From assembly GCF_002939945.1 (NCBI RefSeq), contig NZ_MDEB01000003.1, forward strand, positions 128,547 through 192,546: 64,000 nt of DNA, in the 5' to 3' direction. The stretch comes from Xanthomonas arboricola pv. populi. Lineage in GTDB: Bacteria; Pseudomonadota; Gammaproteobacteria; Xanthomonadales; Xanthomonadaceae. The notes under the pieces are model-generated. The model saw only the letters and a program-made list of their open reading frames with translations. It was not told where the DNA came from and searched no databases. Position 1 is the first letter of the stretch. Each line of letters opens with the position of its first letter. This document shows, in pieces, positions 17,736 through 26,097 of the stretch. A program made the translations under genes and the position numbers.

Positions 17736-18484
17736 GCCGCGGCCCGGCTGGCGTCGCGGTCGGGCACGAACGCATCCGGCCACACGATGCCCGGGGCGAC
17801 GTAGGCCACGTGCAATGCATCCAGCTGCACCCACAGCACCGAGCACTTGAAGTGCAGCGCGGCCTTGACCAGGTCCTGTTTCTCGACGGTATCGGCGTGC
17901 CGCTTGACGTAGTCCAGCGCGAAATCCGAATCGCGTGGCGCTTCGGTCAGGCGATGCTCGAAATACGCCAGCGCTTCGGGCGAGACGAAGTCGTAATGCT
18001 TGAGCATGCCGGCCACGCGCCGGCCGATGATGTTGGGGGCGAACAACTCGGTCAGCGAGGAGGCGATCGCCTCGAGCAGGCTTTTTTCGCGCACGAAGTG
18101 CAGATAGGCCTGCACCGCAAACCGGGTGCCGGGCAGTAGCGCACGGCCGGATTCCACCAGTGCGCGATCCAGGCCGAGCGCATCGGTCAGGTGCAGCCAG
18201 CGCGCGATGCCGCCATCGCTGGGGCTGTTGCCGTCGTGATCGACAATGCGTTGCCGCCAGATCCGCCGCAACGCCGGGTCTTCCATGCGCGCCAGGATCG
18301 CGGCGTCCTTCAATGGAATGCAGCGCTGGTATTCGAAGCGGTTCAGCGCCCAGGCCTGGACCTGGCCGCGATCGAGCTTGCCCTCGTGCAGGAGCGCATG
18401 GAAGGGATGCTGGTCGTGGTACAGGCGGGCGCCGATGGCGCGCAGGTCCGCCTCCAGCTGGTCCGGGGTGAGCAGGGTGGTCAC
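17732..18484 (-). CDS. pqqC: Pyrroloquinoline-quinone synthase PqqC
   Basis: PqqC catalyses the last step, an oxygen-dependent ring closure and eight-electron oxidation without a metal cofactor. The 250-residue protein is a haem-oxygenase-like helical bundle with the family blocks 'HPFHALLHEGKL', 'NRFEYQRCIPLKDAAI', 'DGGIARWLHL' and 'KCSVLWVQLDAL'. It starts at GTG 18484, overlapping the pqqB stop (GTGA). A longer open frame continues upstream but would run through the end of pqqB. Length matches the family. Confidence 0.96.
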   Translation of the reverse strand: MTTLLTPDQLEADLRAIGARLYHDQHPFHALLHEGKLDRGQVQAWALNRFEYQRCIPLKDAAILARMEDPALRRIWRQRIVDHDGNSPSDGGIARWLHLTDALGLDRALVESGRALLPGTRFAVQAYLHFVREKSLLEAIASSLTELFAPNIIGRRVAGMLKHYDFVSPEALAYFEHRLTEAPRDSDFALDYVKRHADTVEKQDLVKAALHFKCSVLWVQLDALHVAYVAPGIVWPDAFVPDRDASRAAA

Positions 18485-19380
18485 AGGGTGATCTCCAGGC
18501 CGTCGTGCGCGACGTCCCAGCCGCTGGCACGCGCGCTGGCGTACTCCGGGGAGTGGATGTCGAGCACGGGATTGGTGGTGTTGAGATGGATGAAGATCTT
18601 GCGCGCCACCTCCAGCGGGGCAAACGCGGCGATGCTGCCGTCGGGGCCATCGATGCTCATGTGGCCCATGCGCTGACCGGTCTTCTGGCTGATGCCCAGT
18701 TGCACCATCTCGTCGTCGCGCCACAGCGTGCCGTCGAAGAACACCAGTTCTGCGTCTTGCAGGCGCACACGCAAGGCATCGGTCATCGCCGCGCAGCCGG
18801 GGATGTAGTGCACGCGGTGCTGGCCATCGTCGATGGTCAACCCGAGGGTTTCTTCATTGGAGCCGGCCAGGTCGCCCCCGCTGCGCGATTCCATGAACAG
18901 CGGCACCTTGCCGGGCACCGAGAATGGCGTGAGTTGCAGGCCCAGCAGCGCCAACGGCGTGTCCAGCGCAAACGGCTGGCGCTGCACGTACGTTGGATTG
19001 ACCGCATCGAAGATGGGGTTCTGCGACAGCAGATCGAGCACGCGGCTGCTGGCATGCAGCGAGAACGCCTGGCTTTCGCGCATCGACAGCAATCCGGCGA
19101 TATGGTCGATCTCGCCGCTGGTCAGCAGCACCGCTTCGATCGGCGAATGCCGCAGACCGTGCTGCGGCCAGAGTGCCGGCGTTGCAAGAATTTGTTGACG
19201 GAAATCGGGTGAGGCGTTGATCAGGACCCAACGCTGGCCATCGGCGCTGACGGCGATGCTGGCCTGGGTACGACGTCGGGCACCGTCGGCTTGTTGCCAT
19301 GCCCGCCGACTGGCGGGTGTATGGCAATTCCACTGCGGGTGCCCACCGCCGGCCGCCGATCCCAGAACGATGATGCGCAT
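18481..19380 (-). CDS. pqqB: PQQ biosynthesis protein PqqB
   Basis: A 299-residue metallo-beta-lactamase-fold protein that hydroxylates the PqqA-derived Glu-Tyr intermediate. It begins 'MRIIVLGSAAGGGHPQWNC', the highly conserved PqqB start, and carries 'LTSGEIDHIAGLL' and 'MGHMSIDGPDGS' with the altered metal ligands that separate PqqB from hydrolases. It starts 66 bp after pqqA ends. Confidence 0.96.
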   Translation of the reverse strand: MRIIVLGSAAGGGHPQWNCHTPASRRAWQQADGARRRTQASIAVSADGQRWVLINASPDFRQQILATPALWPQHGLRHSPIEAVLLTSGEIDHIAGLLSMRESQAFSLHASSRVLDLLSQNPIFDAVNPTYVQRQPFALDTPLALLGLQLTPFSVPGKVPLFMESRSGGDLAGSNEETLGLTIDDGQHRVHYIPGCAAMTDALRVRLQDAELVFFDGTLWRDDEMVQLGISQKTGQRMGHMSIDGPDGSIAAFAPLEVARKIFIHLNTTNPVLDIHSPEYASARASGWDVAHDGLEITL

Positions 19381-19446
19381 GGAGAACTGTTACCTGTCTG
19401 CCGGCGACTGCCGGTCATGCATCGGGAGCAAGGGCGGCAGGTGAAC

Positions 19447-19527
19447 TCAGAATTCGCCGGAGACGTAGCAGTTGATCTCGGCGCCACAGTTGACTTCACG
19501 AACGACAGGCTTCTTCCAGGTCTTCAT
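19447..19527 (-). CDS. pqqA: PQQ precursor peptide PqqA (26 aa)
   Basis: This short gene encodes the ribosomal peptide whose Glu and Tyr become PQQ. It begins 'MKTWKKPVVREV' and contains Glu17 and Tyr21 in 'EINCY', the required Glu-x3-Tyr spacing. A GAGG ribosome site lies about seven bases before ATG 19527. It is first in the pqqABCDE operon. Unusual points are two cysteines (residues 14 and 20), one directly beside the reactive tyrosine, and a C-terminal Phe. The Glu-Tyr pair is the sole feature the pathway strictly needs. Confidence 0.93.
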   Translation of the reverse strand: MKTWKKPVVREVNCGAEINCYVSGEF

Positions 19528-19604
19528 CGGCTACCTCGCAGTTGGTTGGGGTGACGTCGCCGCGGCAGGACGCAGCGACAACGCCACTGGAGGATAGGCA
19601 GGCG

Positions 19605-19633
19605 GTTTAAGCGAGTTGTAAAAAGCATGTAAA
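19605..19633 (-). promoter_or_regulatory. Candidate pqqA promoter
   Basis: On the minus strand TTTACA (19633-19628) and TTAAAC (19610-19605) are separated by 17 bases. This would start the transcript about 70 bases before pqqA. The -35 match is good, the -10 match poor. The 305-bp gap between pqqA and the relA start holds nothing else I can name. Confidence 0.35.
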
Positions 19634-19832
19634 AAGCCGATTGAGCGTTCCGATCGGCCTGCAGCGCTGCACCTGTTGCGGCGCACAGCGGTTGCGAATC
19701 AAGGCGTTGGCGGGTGAACCGACCATAAGCGCAAGCGTGCGGGATTGCGCCGACGATGCAGCGATTGCGCGTTGTGGAGAAGGTGACGCGCACGTTACCG
19801 TAGCTGTCAGTTCCCTGTTGTTGCCCATCGCC

Positions 19833-22001
19833 GTGTCCACCGCTGTGACCAGTTCTTCATTCGACCGTCTGCATACATTGCTGCAGCGTCCCGCCATTGC
19901 GTCGATCGCGCCGGACTTGCGTGATGCGTTGGCGCAGGCCTGGCAGCAGCTGCCGGCGCCGAGCGAGAACATGGCCTGGGCGCTGCTCGCCGACACGCTG
20001 GACGCATTGGCGTTGCTGGCGGCGGATGAGGCCACCCTGATCGCGGCACTGCTGTTCGACCTGCCGGCGTTGCGCGGCACGATCGCCGGCCTGCCGTGGC
20101 AACCGGCGGAGCGCCGGGTGGCAGTGGAAGGACTGCTGGAGGGGCTGGATGCGGCCGACCAGGTCTGGGCCCTGCACGCCGGTCGCGAGGCCGGGCGCAA
20201 CAGCGAAGGCCTGCGGCGGCTGTTGCTGTCCATCATCCACGACCTGCGGGTGGTGCCGATCCTGCTGGCGCGGCAGTTGGCACGCATGCGCGTGGCCGAC
20301 CGTCTGAGCGAAGAACAGCGCCGTGCACTGGCCCAGCTCACCCGCGACATCCATGCGCCGCTGGCCAACCGGCTGGGCATCTGGCAGGTGAAGTGGGAGC
20401 TGGAAGACCTGGCGTTCCGGCATCTGGAGCCGGACACTTACCGCCGCATCGCCCGCGAGGTGGACGAAACCCGCGTGGCGCGCGAGCGCTATCTGGACGC
20501 GGTCAAGCGCACCCTGTCGACGACGCTGGCCCAGCAGGGCCTGCGCGCGGAGGTGAGCGGGCGGCCGAAGCATATCTACAGCATCTGGCGGAAGATGCAG
20601 AAAAAGCGCCTGTCCTTCGACCAGCTGTACGACATCCGCGCGGTGCGGGTGATGGTCGAGGACGTGGCCGCCTGCTATGCCGCCCTGGGTGCGGTGCACT
20701 CGCTGTGGGCGCCGGTGCCGAGCGAGTTCGACGATTACATCGCCCGGCCCAAGGCCAACGACTACCGCTCGCTGCATACCGCGGTGGTCGGCCCGGAAGG
20801 GCGCACCATCGAAATCCAGATCCGTACCCACGAGATGCATGCGCAGGCCGAACTGGGCGTGGCCGCGCACTGGAAGTACAAGGAAGGCGGCAAGGGCGGC
20901 GAGAAGGCCTTCGACCGCAAGATCCTGTGGATGCGCCAGCTGCTGGAACAGGTGCAGGAAGGCGACCACGGCGAGCTGGCCGGTGCGCTGGATGCCGAGC
21001 TGATCGAAGACCGCGTGTATGCGCTGACGCCCAAGGGCGAGGTCATCGACCTGCCGCAAGGCGCCACGCCGCTGGATTTCGCCTACCACGTGCACACCAT
21101 GGTCGGGCATCGCTGCCGCGGCGCGCGCGTCAACGACCGCATCGTGCCGCTGACCTATCGGCTGCGCAGCGGCGACCGGGTGGAGATCATGACCGCCAAG
21201 GAAGCCGACCCGCGTCGCGACTGGCTGCTGGTGTCCAACGGTTTTCTGGCCAGCGGGCGCTCGCGCGACAAGGTGCGCGCGTGGTTCCACAAGCTTGACC
21301 GCGCGCGCAACGTGCAGGCCGGCAAGGACCTGCTCGATCGCGAACTCAAGCGGCTGGGCTTGCAGCACGCCGACCTGGGCGTGGCCACACGCAAGTTCCA
21401 CGCCGAGACTGTCGACGATCTGTATATCCAGGTGGCGCTGGGCGATACCGGGCCCAACCAGGTCAGCCGCGCCTTGCTGGAAGCCGAGCGGGCCGCCTCG
21501 CAACCCGCGGTGCCGGCGCCGCCACGGCCCACCGCGCGCCGCGAGGGGTTGGGCAAATCCAAGTTCACCGTGCAGGGCGTGGGCAATCTGCTGGTGCAGC
21601 TGGCGCGTTGCTGCCAGCCGGTGGCGGGCGAGCCGATCGCCGGCTATCTGACCCGCGGCCGCGGCATCACCGTGCATCGCACCGATTGCGCGGCACTGTC
21701 GCGTCTGGCAGCGGCACATCCGCAGCGGGTGTTGCCGGTGGAGTGGGGCCAGGCCGGCAGCGGCTACGAGGTGGATGTGCAGGTGCGCGCGGTCGACCGC
21801 CGCTGGCTGCTCAAGGACATCACCAACCTGATCGCGCAGGAGGACGCGCACGTGCTGGAAATCAACAGCGACAACGTGCGCGACACCGGTAGGGCGCAGC
21901 TGCGCCTGCGCCTGAAGGTCAGCGATTACGATCAGCTGTCCAGCTTGCTCGGCAAACTTGATGCTTTGCCTGGGGTGAGTGAGGTGCGGCGACTCGGTTG
22001 A
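19833..22001 (+). CDS. relA: GTP pyrophosphokinase RelA (monofunctional)
   Basis: RelA makes (p)ppGpp on ribosomes carrying uncharged tRNA and triggers the stringent response. Order of domains: a degenerate HD hydrolase region that lacks the HD dyad ('LLFDLPALRG' where SpoT has an HD pair), the synthetase with 'YDIRAVRVMV', the RelA-type 'EFDDYIARPKANDYRSLH' and 'EIQIRTHEMH', a TGS domain ('VYALTPKGEVIDLPQGATPLDFAYHVH'-like segment), zinc-finger/CC region and a C-terminal ACT domain. The acidic EFDD motif marks a synthetase-only enzyme. The start is uncertain: GTG 19833 (722 aa) or GTG 19845 (718 aa) fit the family length; a TTG at 19641 would add 64 unrelated residues. Confidence 0.93.
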   Translation: MSTAVTSSSFDRLHTLLQRPAIASIAPDLRDALAQAWQQLPAPSENMAWALLADTLDALALLAADEATLIAALLFDLPALRGTIAGLPWQPAERRVAVEGLLEGLDAADQVWALHAGREAGRNSEGLRRLLLSIIHDLRVVPILLARQLARMRVADRLSEEQRRALAQLTRDIHAPLANRLGIWQVKWELEDLAFRHLEPDTYRRIAREVDETRVARERYLDAVKRTLSTTLAQQGLRAEVSGRPKHIYSIWRKMQKKRLSFDQLYDIRAVRVMVEDVAACYAALGAVHSLWAPVPSEFDDYIARPKANDYRSLHTAVVGPEGRTIEIQIRTHEMHAQAELGVAAHWKYKEGGKGGEKAFDRKILWMRQLLEQVQEGDHGELAGALDAELIEDRVYALTPKGEVIDLPQGATPLDFAYHVHTMVGHRCRGARVNDRIVPLTYRLRSGDRVEIMTAKEADPRRDWLLVSNGFLASGRSRDKVRAWFHKLDRARNVQAGKDLLDRELKRLGLQHADLGVATRKFHAETVDDLYIQVALGDTGPNQVSRALLEAERAASQPAVPAPPRPTARREGLGKSKFTVQGVGNLLVQLARCCQPVAGEPIAGYLTRGRGITVHRTDCAALSRLAAAHPQRVLPVEWGQAGSGYEVDVQVRAVDRRWLLKDITNLIAQEDAHVLEINSDNVRDTGRAQLRLRLKVSDYDQLSSLLGKLDALPGVSEVRRLG

Positions 22002-22177
22002 GTGCGCCGCAGCTCGCCGGCGCCAATCGCTTTGAAACAGGCGGCACCCACAGCAAGCGCGGTGTGCTTGCCTGCCGATTCCCGATTCCCCAAACCCACA
22101 TCGTCTTCGCAGCAGACAGCTACCATGGTTGGGTGAAAGCGTCCCCCTCAGGTCGCGCCAAGGACGGACGCCACCGC

Positions 22178-23692
22178 ATGTTCCCGCTTCCGCGCTGGGC
22201 CAGATCGCCCCGCCTCTGGGCGCCATTGCGCAGTCGCGCGCTATGGCGCGTGGTCCTGGCGTTGTGTGCCTGTCTATTGCTGACCACGGTCGTGCTACGC
22301 AAGCCGTTGGCCGATTGGCTATGGCCGGACACGCGCATCCAGCAACTCCTGCAACGGGGCGATGCGGCGCTGGCGCGCGGCCATCTCAGTGCGGCCGATG
22401 GCAATGGCGCGCGCGAACTGTTCGCTGCTGCGCTTGCCCTGGACAGCGACCGTGGCGAGGCCCGCGCCGGCCTGGCGCGCACTGGTGCCGCCGCCGTGGT
22501 GCAGGCACGTGCGGCGGTCGCAGCCGGGGACGCCGCCGCTGCACAACGTGCGTTGACGCTGGCGAACGCGCTGGAGGTGCCGCAGGCGCAGACCGCCCCG
22601 GTCGCGCTGCGCCTGCGCGCGCTGCAGGCGCGTCGGGCCGGACTGGACGCCTTGTTCGCACAGGCGGTGTCCGCGCAACAGCAAGGACGCCTGGATGGCA
22701 GCCCGGACAGCGCGCTGCCGTTGTACCAGCGCATTCTGACCCTGGCGCCGGACCGTACCGATGCACTGGAAGGGCGCGAGGACGCATTGACCGATCTGCT
22801 GGCGCAGGCCCGCCATGCACTGGCACGCGATGCGCTCGGCGATGCGGCGATGCTGCTGGCCGCCGCCAAGCGCTATGACCCCGGGCATGCCGATGTCCCG
22901 CTGACCGAGGGCCACTACCACCGCGTGCTCGAACAGCGCCGTCAGCGCGCGCAAGGCCTGTTGCGGCGTGGGCGCCTGGCACCGGCTGCACGCGATTTCA
23001 ACGCGGTGCTGGGAGCCGAACCGGAGGATGCGGCCGCCCAGCGTGGGCTTGAGCGGGTGGCAGGCGAATATGCCGCGCAAGCCGGCCGGCAGGCGGCGGA
23101 CTTTCAGTTCGACGCCGCGTTGCAGTCGCTGCAGGAAGCGAAAGCGTTGCTGCCGGGCGCTGCATCGATCGCGCAGGCCGAGCAGGCGATTGCGCGTGCA
23201 CGCGATGCGCAACGCAGCCCGGAAACCGGGCTGTCGCGCGGTGCCCGCGAGCGCCGCCTGCGCGCGCTGCTGCAGCGGGTGACGGATGCCGAAGCGCGAC
23301 AGCAGTGGATGACGCCGCCCGGCGCCAGTGCCTACGACGCGGTGCGTGCTGCGCAGGCGCTGGCGCCGCGCGATCCACGCGTGCTGCAGGCCGCCGCACG
23401 CGTGGTGCCGGCGAGTCAGCGCTGCTTCGAGGACGAGCTGCGCAACAACCGCCTGCGTGCCGCGCGCGGCTGTCTGGATGCCTGGCAGGCGCTGACGCCC
23501 AATGGCGATGCGCTGGCCGGCGCGCGCCGCCGACTTGCGCAGCGCTGGGTTGCGGTGGGCAGCGAACGCCTGGGACAAGAGGACGCAGCGTTCGCGCGCC
23601 GCGCGCAGCACGAAGCGCACCAGCTGGATCCGGGGCTGCCGGAACTGGCCGAGTTCACGCGCCGGGTCAAGGCCGTGGTGGAGCAGCGTTGA
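22178..23692 (+). CDS. Membrane-anchored TPR-like protein
   Basis: The 504-residue protein begins with a short basic segment and one membrane span ('VVLALCACLLLTTVVL', about residues 24-39), followed by a long alanine/arginine-rich helical region with repeats of TPR type ('ARELFAAALALDSDRGEARAG', 'ALPLYQRILTLAPDRTDALEG', 'AARDFNAVLGAEPEDAAAQRG'-like units). It is probably anchored in the inner membrane with the repeats in the periplasm. AAGGACGG lies about ten bases before ATG 22178. The gene follows relA on the same strand across 176 bp. No partner or pathway is evident. Confidence 0.8.
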   Translation: MFPLPRWARSPRLWAPLRSRALWRVVLALCACLLLTTVVLRKPLADWLWPDTRIQQLLQRGDAALARGHLSAADGNGARELFAAALALDSDRGEARAGLARTGAAAVVQARAAVAAGDAAAAQRALTLANALEVPQAQTAPVALRLRALQARRAGLDALFAQAVSAQQQGRLDGSPDSALPLYQRILTLAPDRTDALEGREDALTDLLAQARHALARDALGDAAMLLAAAKRYDPGHADVPLTEGHYHRVLEQRRQRAQGLLRRGRLAPAARDFNAVLGAEPEDAAAQRGLERVAGEYAAQAGRQAADFQFDAALQSLQEAKALLPGAASIAQAEQAIARARDAQRSPETGLSRGARERRLRALLQRVTDAEARQQWMTPPGASAYDAVRAAQALAPRDPRVLQAAARVVPASQRCFEDELRNNRLRAARGCLDAWQALTPNGDALAGARRRLAQRWVAVGSERLGQEDAAFARRAQHEAHQLDPGLPELAEFTRRVKAVVEQR

Positions 23693-23752
23693 CGCGGCGG
23701 CTGTCTTCGACGGCACCACCCAGAGCGCAATGCCCGAGCGCCCGGCGCACAC

Positions 23753-25855
23753 TCACCCCGCAATGAACAGCTCGCGCACCGTGCCACGCGCCGCATCCAG
23801 CGAAAAATGCCGGGCCACGTTATGTAACCCGTTGTCGGCCAGGCGCTGCCACAGCGCCGCATCGCGATACAGACGCACGATCGCATCGGCGAACGCGTCG
23901 GCGTCGTCCGCCACGCAGACATCCTCGCCATCGCGCAAGTGCATGCCTTCCACCGCACACGTGGTGCCGACGACCGGCTGCCCATGCGCCATGCTCAGGT
24001 TGATCTTGCCTTTGACGCCGGCGCCGAAGCGCAGCGGCGCCACCGCGATGCGTGCGGTCTCCATGAATGGCAGCAGATCCGGCACATGCCCGTGCAATTG
24101 CACGCCGGGGCATTCGTCGGCCAGCAGCGTCAGCGCTTGCGGCATGTCCGCGCCGATGCAGTGGAAGGTCACCTCCGGCAATTGCGCGCGCACCTGCGGA
24201 AAGATCGCGCTGATGAACCACTGCACCGCATCCACATTGGGTGGATGCCGGAAGCCGCCGACGAACACCAGATCGCGGCGTTGCGCGAAAGGCTGCCCGC
24301 TGCCGGCCACCTCATGCAGATTGGAGAGCAGGGCGGTGCGGATCTGCGGTGCGTCCGCCTGCAGTTGCGCCTGCTCGGCCGCCGAGACCAGCAGCGTGAC
24401 ATCGGTGGCCGCCATGATCTCCAGTTCGCGCAGGCGGGTGCGCTCTGCCGCGCGCAACAGGTTGGCATCGCCGGCCAGCTCGGCGCCGCGGCGCTCGCGC
24501 AGGTAATGCAGGTCGACGGTGTCGAACAGGGTGCGCGCCTGCGGGGCGTAGCGTCTGAGCAGCGGTAGACAGGCATGCGCGACGTGGTGACGTACCAGCA
24601 GCACCACGGCAAACCGCGGGCCGTGCGTGCGCAGCCAGCTGCCGATGCCCTCAAGAAACGGCGCGTACCAGACTTCCACGCCCAGTTGCTGCAGCGCCTG
24701 CGTGTGCCGTCCGGCGTGTTCGCGGCGGGTCGGCACGAACACCACGTGCGCGCCTTCATCGCACAGCAGGCGGATCAGGTTGAACTGCCGCAACGAGCCG
24801 GAGTCGCGATCCGGTTGCGGCACGCATTCGTCCAGGATCAGCACCTGGCGCTGGCCACGATGCAGCAGCGCAGGTCCGGGAACCGTGCCGACCGGCAGTT
24901 GCGTTGCCAGCGCCTGCTGCCATTTGTCGGCGAACACGCCTTGATTGCGCACCTGATACGCCTTCACCCCGGTGCGGGTGTCGGTGCCATTGCTGGTGCC
25001 CTCGTCGTGCACCACCACGCTGGCCGGCTGCACCAGCACCCGGTGGCCGGCCGCACGCACCGCAAACGCCAGGTCGGTGTCCTCGTAATACGCCGGCATG
25101 TAGCGGCGATCCAGCCCGCCCAGCGTCTGCAACAGCACGCGTGGCAGCGCGATGGCCGCACCGGAGCAATAGTCCATCGCACGCACATAGGCATGGCGCG
25201 GGTCGTCGGCCGATTCGAAACGGCCATAACTCCACGCGCTGCCATCGGTGAACACCACGCCGCCGGACTCCTGCAGGCGTCCATCCGGATACACCAGCTG
25301 CGCGCCGACCAGGCCGGCGGTGGGGTGCTGGGCAAAGGTGTCGATCAGCCGATCCAGCCAGCCAGGCTGCGGGATGGTGTCGTTGTTGAGCAGCACTACG
25401 TACTCGCCGCGTGCCAGCGCGATGCCGTCGTTGCAGGCGGCGATGAAACCGCCATTGCTGATGCGCCGGTGGTAGTGCAGCCCCTGCACCTGCGGCAGCT
25501 GCGCTTGCGTGGCATCGCTGCTGCCGTCGTCCACGACGATGATCTCCACCTCCAGCAACGGCGGATGCGCCGCCAGTGCGCGCAGACACGCCAGCGTGTG
25601 CGCGATGTGGTTGTAGACCGGAATCACCAGCGTCACGCGCGGGGCGTCGCTGTGCGGAACCGCAAACGCGGCAAACGGCGCCGCCTCCGGCAACCACAAC
25701 GGCGTGCCGAGCGCCACCGGCGGTGCCTGCGTATGCACGCGAATGCGCTGCCAGGTGGCGCGCCAGCCGCGTGTGCGCATGCTCGCCACGCTGCGGTGGA
25801 TCAGCCCGAGCACGCGATTGAACAGATAGCGTGCGTCGGCCAGGGACATCGACAT
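23753..25855 (-). CDS. Two-domain glycosyltransferase (GT2 + GT4-like)
   Basis: A 700-residue cytoplasmic or membrane-associated fusion. Residues about 75-310 form a GT2 (GT-A) domain with 'TLVIPVYNH', 'IVVDDGSSD', the 'LLNNDT' metal-binding region and 'YYEDTDLAF'. Residues about 390-690 form a GT-B, GT4-like domain with 'VFVGGFRHPPN', 'GHVPDLLPFM' and 'FGAGVKGKI'. Such fusions make cell-surface polysaccharides, often O-antigen or capsule chains. It lies outside any polysaccharide cluster here and is divergent from mrcB. Start ATG 25855 or 25849; a longer open frame extends upstream but without family features. Confidence 0.85.
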   Translation of the reverse strand: MSMSLADARYLFNRVLGLIHRSVASMRTRGWRATWQRIRVHTQAPPVALGTPLWLPEAAPFAAFAVPHSDAPRVTLVIPVYNHIAHTLACLRALAAHPPLLEVEIIVVDDGSSDATQAQLPQVQGLHYHRRISNGGFIAACNDGIALARGEYVVLLNNDTIPQPGWLDRLIDTFAQHPTAGLVGAQLVYPDGRLQESGGVVFTDGSAWSYGRFESADDPRHAYVRAMDYCSGAAIALPRVLLQTLGGLDRRYMPAYYEDTDLAFAVRAAGHRVLVQPASVVVHDEGTSNGTDTRTGVKAYQVRNQGVFADKWQQALATQLPVGTVPGPALLHRGQRQVLILDECVPQPDRDSGSLRQFNLIRLLCDEGAHVVFVPTRREHAGRHTQALQQLGVEVWYAPFLEGIGSWLRTHGPRFAVVLLVRHHVAHACLPLLRRYAPQARTLFDTVDLHYLRERRGAELAGDANLLRAAERTRLRELEIMAATDVTLLVSAAEQAQLQADAPQIRTALLSNLHEVAGSGQPFAQRRDLVFVGGFRHPPNVDAVQWFISAIFPQVRAQLPEVTFHCIGADMPQALTLLADECPGVQLHGHVPDLLPFMETARIAVAPLRFGAGVKGKINLSMAHGQPVVGTTCAVEGMHLRDGEDVCVADDADAFADAIVRLYRDAALWQRLADNGLHNVARHFSLDAARGTVRELFIAG

Positions 25856-26097
25856 TCCGTTGGAACTCCAGACATGGCGTGGCGAGGAAAACCGGGCGAG
25901 CAGTGGCCAGGCAGGCGAGGACGGCGCAAGGCAAGCGCGGGGTACGCAGGGTACCCGCAGATGCCGAGGATGGTCCTCGCCCGCCTGACGGCAGGCGTCG
26001 CAGGTTTTGTTAGCCGCTCTTAAGTCAAAGGGTCCGGCTGACCACAACCACGACAGCGCTGCGCTAGACTCGCCGGACTCTACATTCTCGCATCCCT

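Noticed and set aside
19641..19832. Upstream extension of relA from a TTG codon
   Set aside because: The added 64 residues match no RelA feature, there is no ribosome site, and the region is needed for the divergent pqqA promoter.
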